A stretch of DNA of 64,000 bases. It comes from Streptomyces sp. TLI_053 (GTDB lineage Bacteria > Actinomycetota > Actinomycetes > Streptomycetales > Streptomycetaceae). The position numbers were made by a program, and so were the translations under genes. This document shows, piece by piece, positions 23,971-32,650 of the stretch. Where the stretch lies: NCBI RefSeq assembly GCF_900105395.1, contig NZ_LT629775.1:9141501-9205500 (forward strand), in the 5' to 3' direction. Every line of letters begins with the position of its first letter. The stretch's first letter is position 1. The notes under the pieces were generated by a model, which saw only the letters and a list, made by a program, of their open reading frames with translations, searched no databases and was not told the DNA's origin.

Positions 23971-26756
23971 GCTTCACCGTCCGAGTCAACGGCGAGGACT
24001 CCGACACCGAGCCGCGCCCCGGCCAGTGCCTGCGCACCTACCTGCGCGAACGCGGCTGGTTCGGCGTCAAGAAGGGCTGCGACGCCGGAGACTGCGGCGC
24101 CTGCACGGTGCACGTCGACGGGGAGCCGGTTCACAGCTGCCTCTACCCGGCGCGGCGCGCCGAGGGCCGCGCGGTGACCACCGTCGAGGGCCTCGCCACC
24201 GAGGACGGCCTGCACCCGGTGCAGCAGCGCTTCCTCGACGCCCAGGGCTTCCAGTGCGGCTTCTGCACGGCCGGTTTCCTGATGACCGCCGCCAAGCTCG
24301 ACCAGGACCAACTCACCGACCTGCCCAGGGCACTGAAGGGGAACCTCTGCCGCTGCACCGGCTACCGGGCGATCGAGGACGCGCTCCGCGGGGTGAAGCA
24401 CACCGAGGAACCGGCCCCCGGGGAGGCGGTCGGCCGCAGTCCGGGCGCCCCCGCCGGACCGCAGGTGGTCACCGGAACGGCGCGCTACACCTTCGACCTG
24501 GAGGTCGAGGGCCTGCTGCACATGAAGCTGCTCCGCTCCCCGCACCCGCACGCCCGGATCGTGTCCGTCGACACCTCGGCGGCGCTGCGCGTCCCGGGGG
24601 TGCGGGCGGTGTTCACCCACCACGACGCGCCGGAGCGCCTCTACTCCTCCGCCCGGCACGAGCACCCGACCGAGGACCCGGACGACACCCGGCTGCTGGA
24701 CGACGTGGTCCGCTTCGCCGGCCAGCGGGTGGCGGCGGTGGTCGCCGACAGCGAGGCCGCCGCCGAGGAGGGCTGCCGCCGGGTCGCGGTGGAGTACGAG
24801 GTGCTGCCGTACGTCCTGGACCCCGAACTCGCCATGCTGCCCGGCGCCCCGGTGCTGCACCCCAAGGGCCCCGAGTCGCGGATCGCCCGCCCGGAGAACA
24901 ACGTCTGCGGCGAGGTGCACGGCGAGCTCGGCAGCGTCGAGCAGGGCTTCGCCGAGGCGGCGGTCGTGTACGAGGAGACCTTCCGCACCCAGCGGGTCCA
25001 GCACGCCAGCCTGGAGACGCACGGCTGCCTGGTGTACTTCGAGGAGCACGAGGAGACCGGCGAGGAGCGGATCGTGGTGCGCTCCTCCACCCAGGTGCCC
25101 TTCCTCACCCGGCGCGCCCTGTGCGCGCTGTACGACCTGCCGCCGGAGCGGGTCCGGGTGGTGGCGGGCCGGGTCGGCGGCGGGTTCGGCGGCAAGCAGG
25201 AGATGCTCACCGAGGACATCGCCGTCCTGGCCGCGCTGCGGCTGCGCCGGCCGGTGAAGCTGGAGTTCACCCGGGCCGAGCAGTTCCTCGGCGCCACCAC
25301 CCGCCACCCGTTCACCGTCACGGTGAAGGCGGGCGCGAGGGCGGACGGCACCCTGACCGCCCTGGCGTTCCGGGTGGTCGCCAACACCGGGGCGTACGGC
25401 AACCACGGGCCGGCGGTGATGTTCCACAGCGTCGGCGAGTCGATGGGCGTCTACCGGGCGCCGCACAAGAAGGTCGAGGCCTACTCGGTCTACACCAACG
25501 GCGTGCCCGCCGGGGCGTTCCGGGGCTACGGCCTGGGCCAGGTGACCTTCGCGGTGGAGTCGGCGATGGACGAACTGGCCCGCCGGCTGGGCATGGACCC
25601 GCTGGAGTTCCGGGAGCGGAACATCATCGGCCCGGGCGAGCACATGGTCGGCCCGGCGGGCGAGGAGGAGGACCTCCACATCGCCTCCTACGGCCTGGAC
25701 CAGTGCCTGCGGGTGGTGCGGGACGCCCTCGCCGACGACCGCAGCGCCGAACTCGCCCCCGAGGGCTGGCTGGTGGGCCAGGGCTTCGCGATGTCGGCGA
25801 TCGCGACCGGCCCGCCCGGCGGCCACTTCGCGGACGCCGCCGTGACGCTGCTGGAGGACGGCGGTTACGACATCGCGGTCGGCACGGCCGAGTTCGGCAA
25901 CGGCACCACCACCGTGCACAAGCAGATCACCGCCGGGGCGCTCGGGACGACGGTCGACCGGATCACGGTCCGGCAGTCCGACACCGACGTGGTCCGCCAC
26001 GACACCGGGGCGTTCGGCTCGGCCGGTACCGTGGTCGCGGGCAAGGCCGTGATGAAGGCGGCCAACGCGCTCGCCGAACGCATCCTCAGCTTCACCGCCG
26101 AGTACGCCCGCACCCCGCGCAGCCGGATCGCGCTCGGCGCCGAGGCGGTGGAGTGCGAGGGGCGCCCGGTGCCGCTCAAGGAGGTGTTCGCCGCGGCCGC
26201 GGCGCAGGGCGTGACGCTGACCGGCGAGGGGCACTGGGGCGGTTCGCCGCGCTCGGTGGCGTTCAACTCGCAGTGGTTCCGGCTCGCCGTCGATCCCGAC
26301 AGCGGGGAGATCCGGATCCTGCGCAGCGTCCACGGGGCCGACGCCGGCCGGGTGATGAACCCGCTGCAGTGCCGGGGCCAGGTCGAGGGCGGCGTGGCGC
26401 AGGCCCTCGGCGCCACCCTGTTCGAACGGGTCCTGGTCGACGAGCGGGGCGAGGTGACGACGGCCGCGTTCCGCCGCTACCGGCTGCCGGCCTTCGCGGA
26501 CGTCCCGCGGACCGAGGTGCACTTCTCCGAGACCTCGGACGCGATCGGCCCGCTGGGTGCCAAGTCGATGAGCGAGAGCCCGTTCAACCCGGTGGCGCCG
26601 GCCTTCGCCAACGCGCTGCGCGACGCCACCGGCATCCGGTTCACCGGCACGCCGTTCCTGCGCGACCGGGTGTGGCAGGCGATCGACGAGCACCGCCGCG
26701 CCGGGGGAGTCGCCGGCGGGGGAGTCTCTCCGGCGGGCGGGTCGTCGGCGGGGTAG
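23967..26756 (+). CDS. Xanthine-dehydrogenase-type subunit: fused [2Fe-2S] and molybdopterin domains
   Basis: 929 aa. Residues 1-150 form the iron-sulfur part, with CDAGDCGACTVHVDG and CGFCTAGFLM...GNLCRCTGYRAI giving the eight Cys of two [2Fe-2S] clusters. After a short linker, residues about 165-910 are the molybdopterin domain (GRVGGGFGGKQEMLTE, GAFRGYGLGQ, catalytic-Glu region LGAKSMSESPFNPVAPAF). In many bacteria these are separate genes; the fusion is used by some actinobacteria. With the FAD subunit it should oxidise hypoxanthine/xanthine. No XdhC-like chaperone gene is visible here. The C-terminus is Gly-rich. Confidence 0.94.
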   Translation: MSFTVRVNGEDSDTEPRPGQCLRTYLRERGWFGVKKGCDAGDCGACTVHVDGEPVHSCLYPARRAEGRAVTTVEGLATEDGLHPVQQRFLDAQGFQCGFCTAGFLMTAAKLDQDQLTDLPRALKGNLCRCTGYRAIEDALRGVKHTEEPAPGEAVGRSPGAPAGPQVVTGTARYTFDLEVEGLLHMKLLRSPHPHARIVSVDTSAALRVPGVRAVFTHHDAPERLYSSARHEHPTEDPDDTRLLDDVVRFAGQRVAAVVADSEAAAEEGCRRVAVEYEVLPYVLDPELAMLPGAPVLHPKGPESRIARPENNVCGEVHGELGSVEQGFAEAAVVYEETFRTQRVQHASLETHGCLVYFEEHEETGEERIVVRSSTQVPFLTRRALCALYDLPPERVRVVAGRVGGGFGGKQEMLTEDIAVLAALRLRRPVKLEFTRAEQFLGATTRHPFTVTVKAGARADGTLTALAFRVVANTGAYGNHGPAVMFHSVGESMGVYRAPHKKVEAYSVYTNGVPAGAFRGYGLGQVTFAVESAMDELARRLGMDPLEFRERNIIGPGEHMVGPAGEEEDLHIASYGLDQCLRVVRDALADDRSAELAPEGWLVGQGFAMSAIATGPPGGHFADAAVTLLEDGGYDIAVGTAEFGNGTTTVHKQITAGALGTTVDRITVRQSDTDVVRHDTGAFGSAGTVVAGKAVMKAANALAERILSFTAEYARTPRSRIALGAEAVECEGRPVPLKEVFAAAAAQGVTLTGEGHWGGSPRSVAFNSQWFRLAVDPDSGEIRILRSVHGADAGRVMNPLQCRGQVEGGVAQALGATLFERVLVDERGEVTTAAFRRYRLPAFADVPRTEVHFSETSDAIGPLGAKSMSESPFNPVAPAFANALRDATGIRFTGTPFLRDRVWQAIDEHRRAGGVAGGGVSPAGGSSAG

Positions 26757-27076
26757 CCGGTGGCGGGCGGGTCGCCGGTGGGGAGGCCGGCGGCGGGGGA
26801 GCCGGCGCGCCGGGCCGGGGCGCCACGGCCGGGGCCTGCGGCGGAAGCGCGCGGCCGACCCGCTTGAGGTCGGGGCGGCCGCGCGTTCCCCGCACACCGA
26901 TCCAAGCGGAGCGCCACTGTCCGGACCACTGGACATCGGTACCACCCGCGGGCCCCGCCGTCGGGTGATCGAACAAGAGGGAAGAAGCCGCATGGCCCTT
27001 GCATTTACCATGCCCGAACGCACAGAAACATCGCATGGGCGAGGGCGGCCCGTGCGGACGGCACAGGGAGCACAAC
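26757..27076. other. 320-bp gap between the XDH operon and pucR
   Basis: The first 80 nt are a G-rich repeat of GGCGGG/GCCGG units continuing the gene's 3' end. A large hairpin (26843-26889) follows. Nearer the regulator, TGTCC (26918) and GGACA (26931) form a short dyad, and CCACTG occurs twice 11 nt apart; this may be the pucR promoter region. Confidence 0.45.
26843..26889 (+). terminator. Terminator of the XDH operon
   Basis: CGCGCGGCC (26848-26856) pairs with GGCCGCGCG (26877-26885), extended by GGAA/TTCC outside one bulge; an inner CGACC/GGTCG pairing is also possible. Confidence 0.75.
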
Positions 27077-28789
27077 ATGATCGTCGGGGACCTCCTGGCG
27101 CTGGACGAACTGCACATCGAGGTGGCCTGGGCGACCCCCGACCTGCTCGGCCGCGAGGTCACCGGGGTCACCTCCACCGACCTCCAGGACCCCGCCCGCT
27201 ACCTCCGGCCCGGCGAGGTCGTGCTCACCGGCCTGGTCTGGTGGCGGCCCGAGGACACCCGCCCCGCCCCGCGGCTCGCCACCGCCCTGCGCTTCGCCAA
27301 CGCCCTGCGCAGCGCCGAGGCGGCGGCGCTGCTGGCCGGCGAGGGCACCCACGGCACCGTCCCCCCGGAACTGGCCGAGGCCTGCCGCCGCCACGGCGTA
27401 CCGCTGCTGTCCGTACCCAGCGGCACCAGCTTCCGGGCCGTCACCGACCGCATCTACCTGCGGCTGTGGGGCGACCTCCAGGCCGGCGCCGAAGGCCGGG
27501 CCGGGCTGCCGGCCGGCGTCCGGCGCACCCTGACCTCGATGCTGGGCGCGGACGCGCCGCTGGACGGACTGCTGCGCCGGGCCGTCGCCGACCTGGGCGT
27601 GCCCGACTGCTCCCTGGTCACCGGCGCCGGCCGGCTGCTGGCCTCCTCAGCGGACGTCCGCCCGGCCCCTCCGCACGCCGCGGTCGCCCGCCCGGCACCG
27701 TCGCGTGCCCCGGTCGCCGTCCCGGCCCCTGCACCCGCCCCGATCCCGGTCGGCCCGCCCGGCACGACGCCCTTCGACGGCTGGCTGCTGCAGCCGCACA
27801 CCGCTCCGGGGCCCGCCGCCGCCACGATGCTGCACGGACTGGCCGAGCTGCTCGCACCGCTCGCCGAACGCGCCCGCGCCACCGCCACCGCCCAACGGCA
27901 GGCCGGTACCCGGCTGCTGGAACTCCTCGCCGCCGGCGCCGACCCGGAGGCCGACCACGCGCTGTCCCTCGCCGGACTGCCGCCGCGGCTGCCGCTCACC
28001 CCCGTCGCCGCCCGCTTCGGCCCCGCCGCCGGTACCGCCCCTGGAACCCCCGCCGGTTTCGTCCCCGGCACCGCAGCCGCGCCCGGTCCCGCCGACCCGT
28101 CCGGGGCCTGGGCCGCCGCCGCGCTCGCCGAGGCCCTGCACCCGACGGCCGCCCCGTTCGTCGCCGCCCCGGACGGCCGCGGCGGCGCCGTGGCACTGGT
28201 CGCCCTCCCCGAGGACGCCGTCGCCGCCGCCCTGGACCTCGCCCTGCCCCGGCTCGGCGCGGAGCCGCAGCCGGCCGGTGCCCGGACCGGACCGGGACGA
28301 CCCGCCGCCGGCGTCGGCCCCACCGTCCCGCCCACCGCCGCCGACCTGCGCCCCGCCCTGGTGCAGGCCCGCTACGCGCTGGACGCCCGCCCGCCCGGCG
28401 CGGTCGGCCGCTGGGCGGGCACGGCCTCCCTCGCCGACCTGCTGCGCGGCATCCCGCCCGAGGTCACCGCCGCCTTCCACCAGCGGCTCCTGGCCCCGCT
28501 GGTCGACCACGACCGGCAGAACACGGTCTCCCTGGTCGACACCCTCGACGCCTTCCTGCGCCACAACGCCTCCTGGTCCCGCACCGCCGAGGCCCTGCAC
28601 GTCCACGTGAACACCGTGCACTACCGGGTCAAGCGGATCGAGGAACTGACCGGCCGGAGCCTGCTGCGGCTCGACGACCGGCTCGACCTCCGCACCGCCC
28701 TGCTCTGCGCCCCCGCCGCCCTGCTCCGTGCCCCCACCGTGGCGGAGGAGCCCCGGGCCGCCAAGGGACGTACCCGGAAAGCAGGCTGA
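27077..28789 (+). CDS. PucR-family purine-catabolism regulator
   Basis: 570 aa. The start MIVGDLLALD is preceded by AGGGAG. The N-terminal PucR domain reads VTGVTSTDLQDPARYLRPGEVVLTGL. A Pro/Ala-rich linker (about 210-250) precedes the middle domain, and the C-terminal PucR HTH (HTH_30) contains LVDTLDAFLRHNASWSRTAEALHVHVNTVHYRVKRIEELTGRSL. It lies just downstream of the xanthine-dehydrogenase genes, a typical pairing for control of purine breakdown. It is inserted with low-complexity Ala/Pro/Gly segments relative to shorter PucR proteins. Confidence 0.94.
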   Translation: MIVGDLLALDELHIEVAWATPDLLGREVTGVTSTDLQDPARYLRPGEVVLTGLVWWRPEDTRPAPRLATALRFANALRSAEAAALLAGEGTHGTVPPELAEACRRHGVPLLSVPSGTSFRAVTDRIYLRLWGDLQAGAEGRAGLPAGVRRTLTSMLGADAPLDGLLRRAVADLGVPDCSLVTGAGRLLASSADVRPAPPHAAVARPAPSRAPVAVPAPAPAPIPVGPPGTTPFDGWLLQPHTAPGPAAATMLHGLAELLAPLAERARATATAQRQAGTRLLELLAAGADPEADHALSLAGLPPRLPLTPVAARFGPAAGTAPGTPAGFVPGTAAAPGPADPSGAWAAAALAEALHPTAAPFVAAPDGRGGAVALVALPEDAVAAALDLALPRLGAEPQPAGARTGPGRPAAGVGPTVPPTAADLRPALVQARYALDARPPGAVGRWAGTASLADLLRGIPPEVTAAFHQRLLAPLVDHDRQNTVSLVDTLDAFLRHNASWSRTAEALHVHVNTVHYRVKRIEELTGRSLLRLDDRLDLRTALLCAPAALLRAPTVAEEPRAAKGRTRKAG

Positions 28790-28916
28790 CGACCCGTCGG
28801 GCCGATGCCGATCCGCGACCGTGTAGTTGGTGGTATCCCTGCACGGGACGGATGCGGTCGCCTATCCTCCAGGCGCACGGCGAGGTACGGCCTCGCCGGA
28901 CGACTGGGGGGTCGCG

Positions 28917-30983
28917 GTGGTTCTGCACGGACGTGCGGCGGTGTTCGAGACGGTCGTGCCTTCGCTCGTCGGCCTGGAGGTGACCGGTGAGGCACCGGGC
29001 GTCAGGACGCGGCGACTGCCCGTCCCGAACGGCACCCCGCCGGTGGTCGAGTGCTCGGGCGGGCGGCTCGCCGGACGCACCGCCCTCCTGGCGGGCCTGG
29101 ACGCGCGGTACGCGGCACACCTGCGCCGGGCCTCGGCCGACCTCGGCCGCCCAGACCTGGGCCGGGCCGACCTCGCACTGGCCGCCGACGACGAGGACCC
29201 GACCCGGCGCAACGCCTCGCACACCTCGGACCTGCTGTTCCACCTGCGCCGCGAACTGGGCCGGCGACCCGGGGACTTCGGCGGCAGCATCGCCTTCCCC
29301 CGGCTGGTCCAGGGCCTGCTGGCGGTCACCTCCTGGCAGGCCGCCGGCGCCGGCGAGCCGGAGGCGGCCGCCGGGCGCCTGGAGAGCCTGCTCGGGGAGA
29401 GCGTCCCCACCGGCCCGGCCCGGCGCGCGCGGGTCACCCAGTGGATGCGGCAGACGGCCCCCGGCCCGGCCGCGGCGGCCCCCGGGGCCGGGCCGGACAC
29501 CCTCGTCACCCGCCTGGTCGACCTCGTCACGCCGGAACTGCTCGGCCCCTCCGCCCACCGGCACGGGCTGCGCTGGTGGGCCGGCCGACAGGTCGCCGGA
29601 CCGGGCACCGACCGCGTCCAGCTGAACGAGCTGGCCCGGCGCTTCCGCGGCGACCCGGACGACCGGGAGATCGCGGAACGCCACCTGATGGCCGCCTTCC
29701 TGGCGGACATCGACAGCCACTACACCTGGTCGCGCCGGATGAACCGGCTGCCGCGCCCGCTGCTGCTCCTCGACAACGCCCACACCCGGCTCGGCCGGCC
29801 GGTGATGCGCACCCTGCTCCAGGTCTGGCACGAGGAACCGCCCGGGACGCGGCCCGCCGTGGTCACCACCGTACTGGCCGGGCAGCCCTCCGGCCCCGAG
29901 CCCGACGACACCGTCCCGTCGACGCGCCACGCCGGGAGCCCGTTCTGGCGCCAGGACCGCCCCGGGACGGCGGCCGGCTGGACGGTGCCGCTGCCGCTGG
30001 CCGGGCTGGGGCTGGAGGAGGTGACCCTGATGTTCGGCACCGAGCACCCCCCGTCCGGCACCGCCCGGGTGATCCACCGGCTCAGCGCGGGCCGGGCCGG
30101 GATCGCCCACGCCCTGGTGGAGGCCGCCCGGAGGGCGATCCGCCAGGGGGACAGCGCGGAGCCGCGCCGGCTGCTCGACCTCCCGGCCCACGACGCGCCC
30201 GCGCGGACGGTCCACGAGCAGCTGCTGCGGGTCCTGGTCCCCGGGGAGCGCGACCTGGAGCGGCTGACGTACTACAGCCCGGCCCTCGACGACGGGGCCG
30301 CCGACCTGCTCGGCGCCTACTACCCGCCGAGCGACGGCAGCCCGCTGGACGTCCAGGAGGCCAGGAGGCTGCTGGAACGCAACCACTGGGCCGTCACCGC
30401 GCACCAGGCCGTCGACGCGCCCTTCGTCCAGGACCGCACCCTGCGCGCCCTGCTCGGGCACCGGCTGGCCGTCCAGGTGGCCGGGGAGCCCGGCATTCAG
30501 ACCTGGCGGCACCTGCACGGCACCGTGCGCGCGCGGTACGCGCCGAACGGCGCCGGGCTGCCGGACCAGGCCCTGTACCACGCGCTCGCCGTGCACGACA
30601 CCGGAGTCGTCGTGCGCACCCTGCACCAGCGCCTGGCCGAACGCAGCGCCGCCGACTGGCTCGCCTCGGTCAACCTGATCTGTTCCGCGCCGCACCCGCC
30701 GGGGCCCCTGCCGGCCGCCGCCGCGACCAACGAGCAGTGCCAGGCCTGCCGGCACGGCGACGTCGCCGTGCACCGGGCGATCGACCTCCTGGTGCGCAAC
30801 CTGTGGGTGCAGTCCCACCCGCTCTCGGCGCCCGCCCCGGCGCTGACCGACAGCATCCGGCTCCAACTGCTCACCCTCGCCCAGTACACCGGGGCGGCCG
30901 ACCAGGCGGTGTTCTTCCAGGCGCACGAGACCTGGCCCGGACGGCTGCGCCGCTGGCACCAGGCACCCGACCTGCCGGTCTGA
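28917..30983 (+). CDS. Large NTPase-like protein with degenerate P-loop, partner of a binding protein
   Basis: About 688 aa from GTG 28917, with a G-rich tract upstream. The architecture resembles STAND/AAA proteins: after an N-terminal strand comes GGRLAGRT at residues 48-55, a Walker A in which Lys is replaced by Arg, and later PLLLLDNAHT as a Walker B-like strand. The C-terminal part is helical with a conserved-looking C-x-x-C (NEQCQACRHGD). No signal peptide. It is followed after 129 nt by the anchored binding-protein-like gene; I recall this gene pair as common in streptomycetes but without an assigned function. Probably an intracellular signalling or scaffold protein. Confidence 0.7.
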   Translation: MVLHGRAAVFETVVPSLVGLEVTGEAPGVRTRRLPVPNGTPPVVECSGGRLAGRTALLAGLDARYAAHLRRASADLGRPDLGRADLALAADDEDPTRRNASHTSDLLFHLRRELGRRPGDFGGSIAFPRLVQGLLAVTSWQAAGAGEPEAAAGRLESLLGESVPTGPARRARVTQWMRQTAPGPAAAAPGAGPDTLVTRLVDLVTPELLGPSAHRHGLRWWAGRQVAGPGTDRVQLNELARRFRGDPDDREIAERHLMAAFLADIDSHYTWSRRMNRLPRPLLLLDNAHTRLGRPVMRTLLQVWHEEPPGTRPAVVTTVLAGQPSGPEPDDTVPSTRHAGSPFWRQDRPGTAAGWTVPLPLAGLGLEEVTLMFGTEHPPSGTARVIHRLSAGRAGIAHALVEAARRAIRQGDSAEPRRLLDLPAHDAPARTVHEQLLRVLVPGERDLERLTYYSPALDDGAADLLGAYYPPSDGSPLDVQEARRLLERNHWAVTAHQAVDAPFVQDRTLRALLGHRLAVQVAGEPGIQTWRHLHGTVRARYAPNGAGLPDQALYHALAVHDTGVVVRTLHQRLAERSAADWLASVNLICSAPHPPGPLPAAAATNEQCQACRHGDVAVHRAIDLLVRNLWVQSHPLSAPAPALTDSIRLQLLTLAQYTGAADQAVFFQAHETWPGRLRRWHQAPDLPV

Positions 30984-31010
30984 CCCGGTCCCCGACCGCC
31001 GACGCCGATT

Positions 31011-31043
31011 CGCCGCCGGTCCGCCGCCGGTCCGCCGCCGGTC
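31011..31043. repeat. Three tandem 11-bp repeats
   Basis: CGCCGCCGGTC occurs three times in perfect tandem between the NTPase-like gene and the binding-protein gene, with a degenerate fourth copy. Confidence 0.8.
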
Positions 31044-31112
31044 CGACCCCGGTCGCCCCGCCCCGCCGTTCGCCCCGGCCCGCCCTGCCCCGACCTGAGG
31101 AGACGCCCGACC

Positions 31113-32645
31113 GTGAAACCGTCCCTGCCCCAAGGGCCCCTGAACCGCGCGCTGGTGATCCTGCTGGCGGTCGCCGTCCTCGGCACCGCCGGCTACTTCG
31201 GCTACGGCCTCCTGACGGACCGCAGCTGCGCCGCCGGTGTGACCGAGATCGGGAACGAGTGCGTCGGCGTCACCGACGGGTCGTACGTCTTCAACGACGA
31301 CCTGGGGCCGGTGACCGCGCGGATCAAGGAGGAGAACGACGGCGTGGCCGGGAAGAACCCGGTCACCGTCGCCCTGATGATCCCGCTGATCTCCGACCAG
31401 CAGGCCGAGCGGCGCGAGATGGTCGAACAGGTCCAGGGCGCCTACCTGGCCCAGTACCGGGCCAACCGCGAGGACGGGAAGCAGCCGCCGGTCCGGCTGG
31501 TCCTCGCCAACCCCGGCCGGGAGTACGGGCAGTGGCGGCACGTCGCCGACCAGCTGGCCCGGTCCGCGACCGACGGCAAGGTGAACCTGCGGGCCGTCAC
31601 GGGCATCAACATCAGCATCGCCAACAGCGAGGCCGCCGTGCACTACCTCACGGCGGAGAAGCACATCCCCGTCGTCGCCGGCCCGATGACCGCCGACGAC
31701 ATCGCCAACAGCGCCGCCGACCCGCGCCACTACCCGGGCCTGGCCCGGATCGCCCCCAGCAACAGCGACCAGGCGGACGCCCTCGCCGCCTACGGCGCGG
31801 GCATCAAGCCCGCCGAGACCCTGGTGATCGAGGACACCCGGGAGGGCGACAACTACCTCTCCACCCTGCGGGCCACCTTCGCCGAGCTCACCAAGGGCGC
31901 GCCCAACGCCCCGGAGACCTTCGAGTCCCCGCAGGACTTCACCCAGGAGGGCAACCTCGGCAACGTCTTCGACCAGATGGTGCCCGACATCTGCAGCTCC
32001 GCCGCGTCCACCCTGTTCTTCGCCGGACGCCCGGTGCAGCTGCGGCTGTTCCTGGTCGCGCTGGGCGACCGCAAGTGCAACAAGCCCTACACGGTCATCA
32101 CCGGCTCGCACGCCTCCACCCTGATGGTCGACCAGAAGTTCGAGAGCAAGTGGGACTCGCTCACCAAGAGCGCGGGCATCACCGTGCGGTACACGGCGCT
32201 CGCCCACCCCGACAGCTGGGGCGGGTCGAGCACCGAGGGCCCCGGCGGATCGAAGGGCCCGACCGCCGAGCTCGCCGCCCTGCTGCTGGCGGACGCCACC
32301 AAGCAGCCCGACCGGATCGGGCCCGCCGACCGCCGCGACGGCCGGATCATCATCACCTACGACGCGGTGACCACCGCCGTCGCGGGGATCCGCAAGGACG
32401 TCGGCGGATCCGTGTCCATGCCCTCCCTCGACGACGTCACCCAGAGCTGGCGCCGGCTGCACGGCGGCAACCGGGTGGACGGCGCCAGCGGCTGGATCTG
32501 CCTCGACCAGTACGGCAACCCGCACAACAAGGCCGTCCCGATCGTCCACCTCGACCCGGCCGTCCGCGGCGCCGTCCTGGACACCGTCGCCTGGCCGCTC
32601 GGCCACGCCCCCGACGCCAACTGCTCCATCGGCGCGGAAGGCTGA
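31113..32645 (+). CDS. Membrane-anchored periplasmic-binding-protein-like receptor
   Basis: 510 aa, GTG start with GAGGAG upstream. One N-terminal membrane segment (about 13-33) is not followed by a lipobox, so the protein is a type II anchored protein. The outside part is a type I periplasmic-binding fold of the Leu/Ile/Val class: VALMIPLISDQQ, VTGINISIANSEAAVHYLTAEKHIPVVAGPMTADD, then a second lobe. There are paired Cys for disulfides (CAAGVTEIGNEC). No permease or ATPase genes are near, so it is more likely a ligand sensor working with the upstream NTPase-like protein than a transporter component. Confidence 0.85.
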   Translation: MKPSLPQGPLNRALVILLAVAVLGTAGYFGYGLLTDRSCAAGVTEIGNECVGVTDGSYVFNDDLGPVTARIKEENDGVAGKNPVTVALMIPLISDQQAERREMVEQVQGAYLAQYRANREDGKQPPVRLVLANPGREYGQWRHVADQLARSATDGKVNLRAVTGINISIANSEAAVHYLTAEKHIPVVAGPMTADDIANSAADPRHYPGLARIAPSNSDQADALAAYGAGIKPAETLVIEDTREGDNYLSTLRATFAELTKGAPNAPETFESPQDFTQEGNLGNVFDQMVPDICSSAASTLFFAGRPVQLRLFLVALGDRKCNKPYTVITGSHASTLMVDQKFESKWDSLTKSAGITVRYTALAHPDSWGGSSTEGPGGSKGPTAELAALLLADATKQPDRIGPADRRDGRIIITYDAVTTAVAGIRKDVGGSVSMPSLDDVTQSWRRLHGGNRVDGASGWICLDQYGNPHNKAVPIVHLDPAVRGAVLDTVAWPLGHAPDANCSIGAEG

Positions 32646-32650
32646 CGACC

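Noticed and set aside
31113..32645. ABC transporter operon
   Set aside because: The binding-protein-like gene has a transmembrane anchor, no lipobox, and no permease or ATPase neighbour; its upstream partner is not an ABC ATPase.
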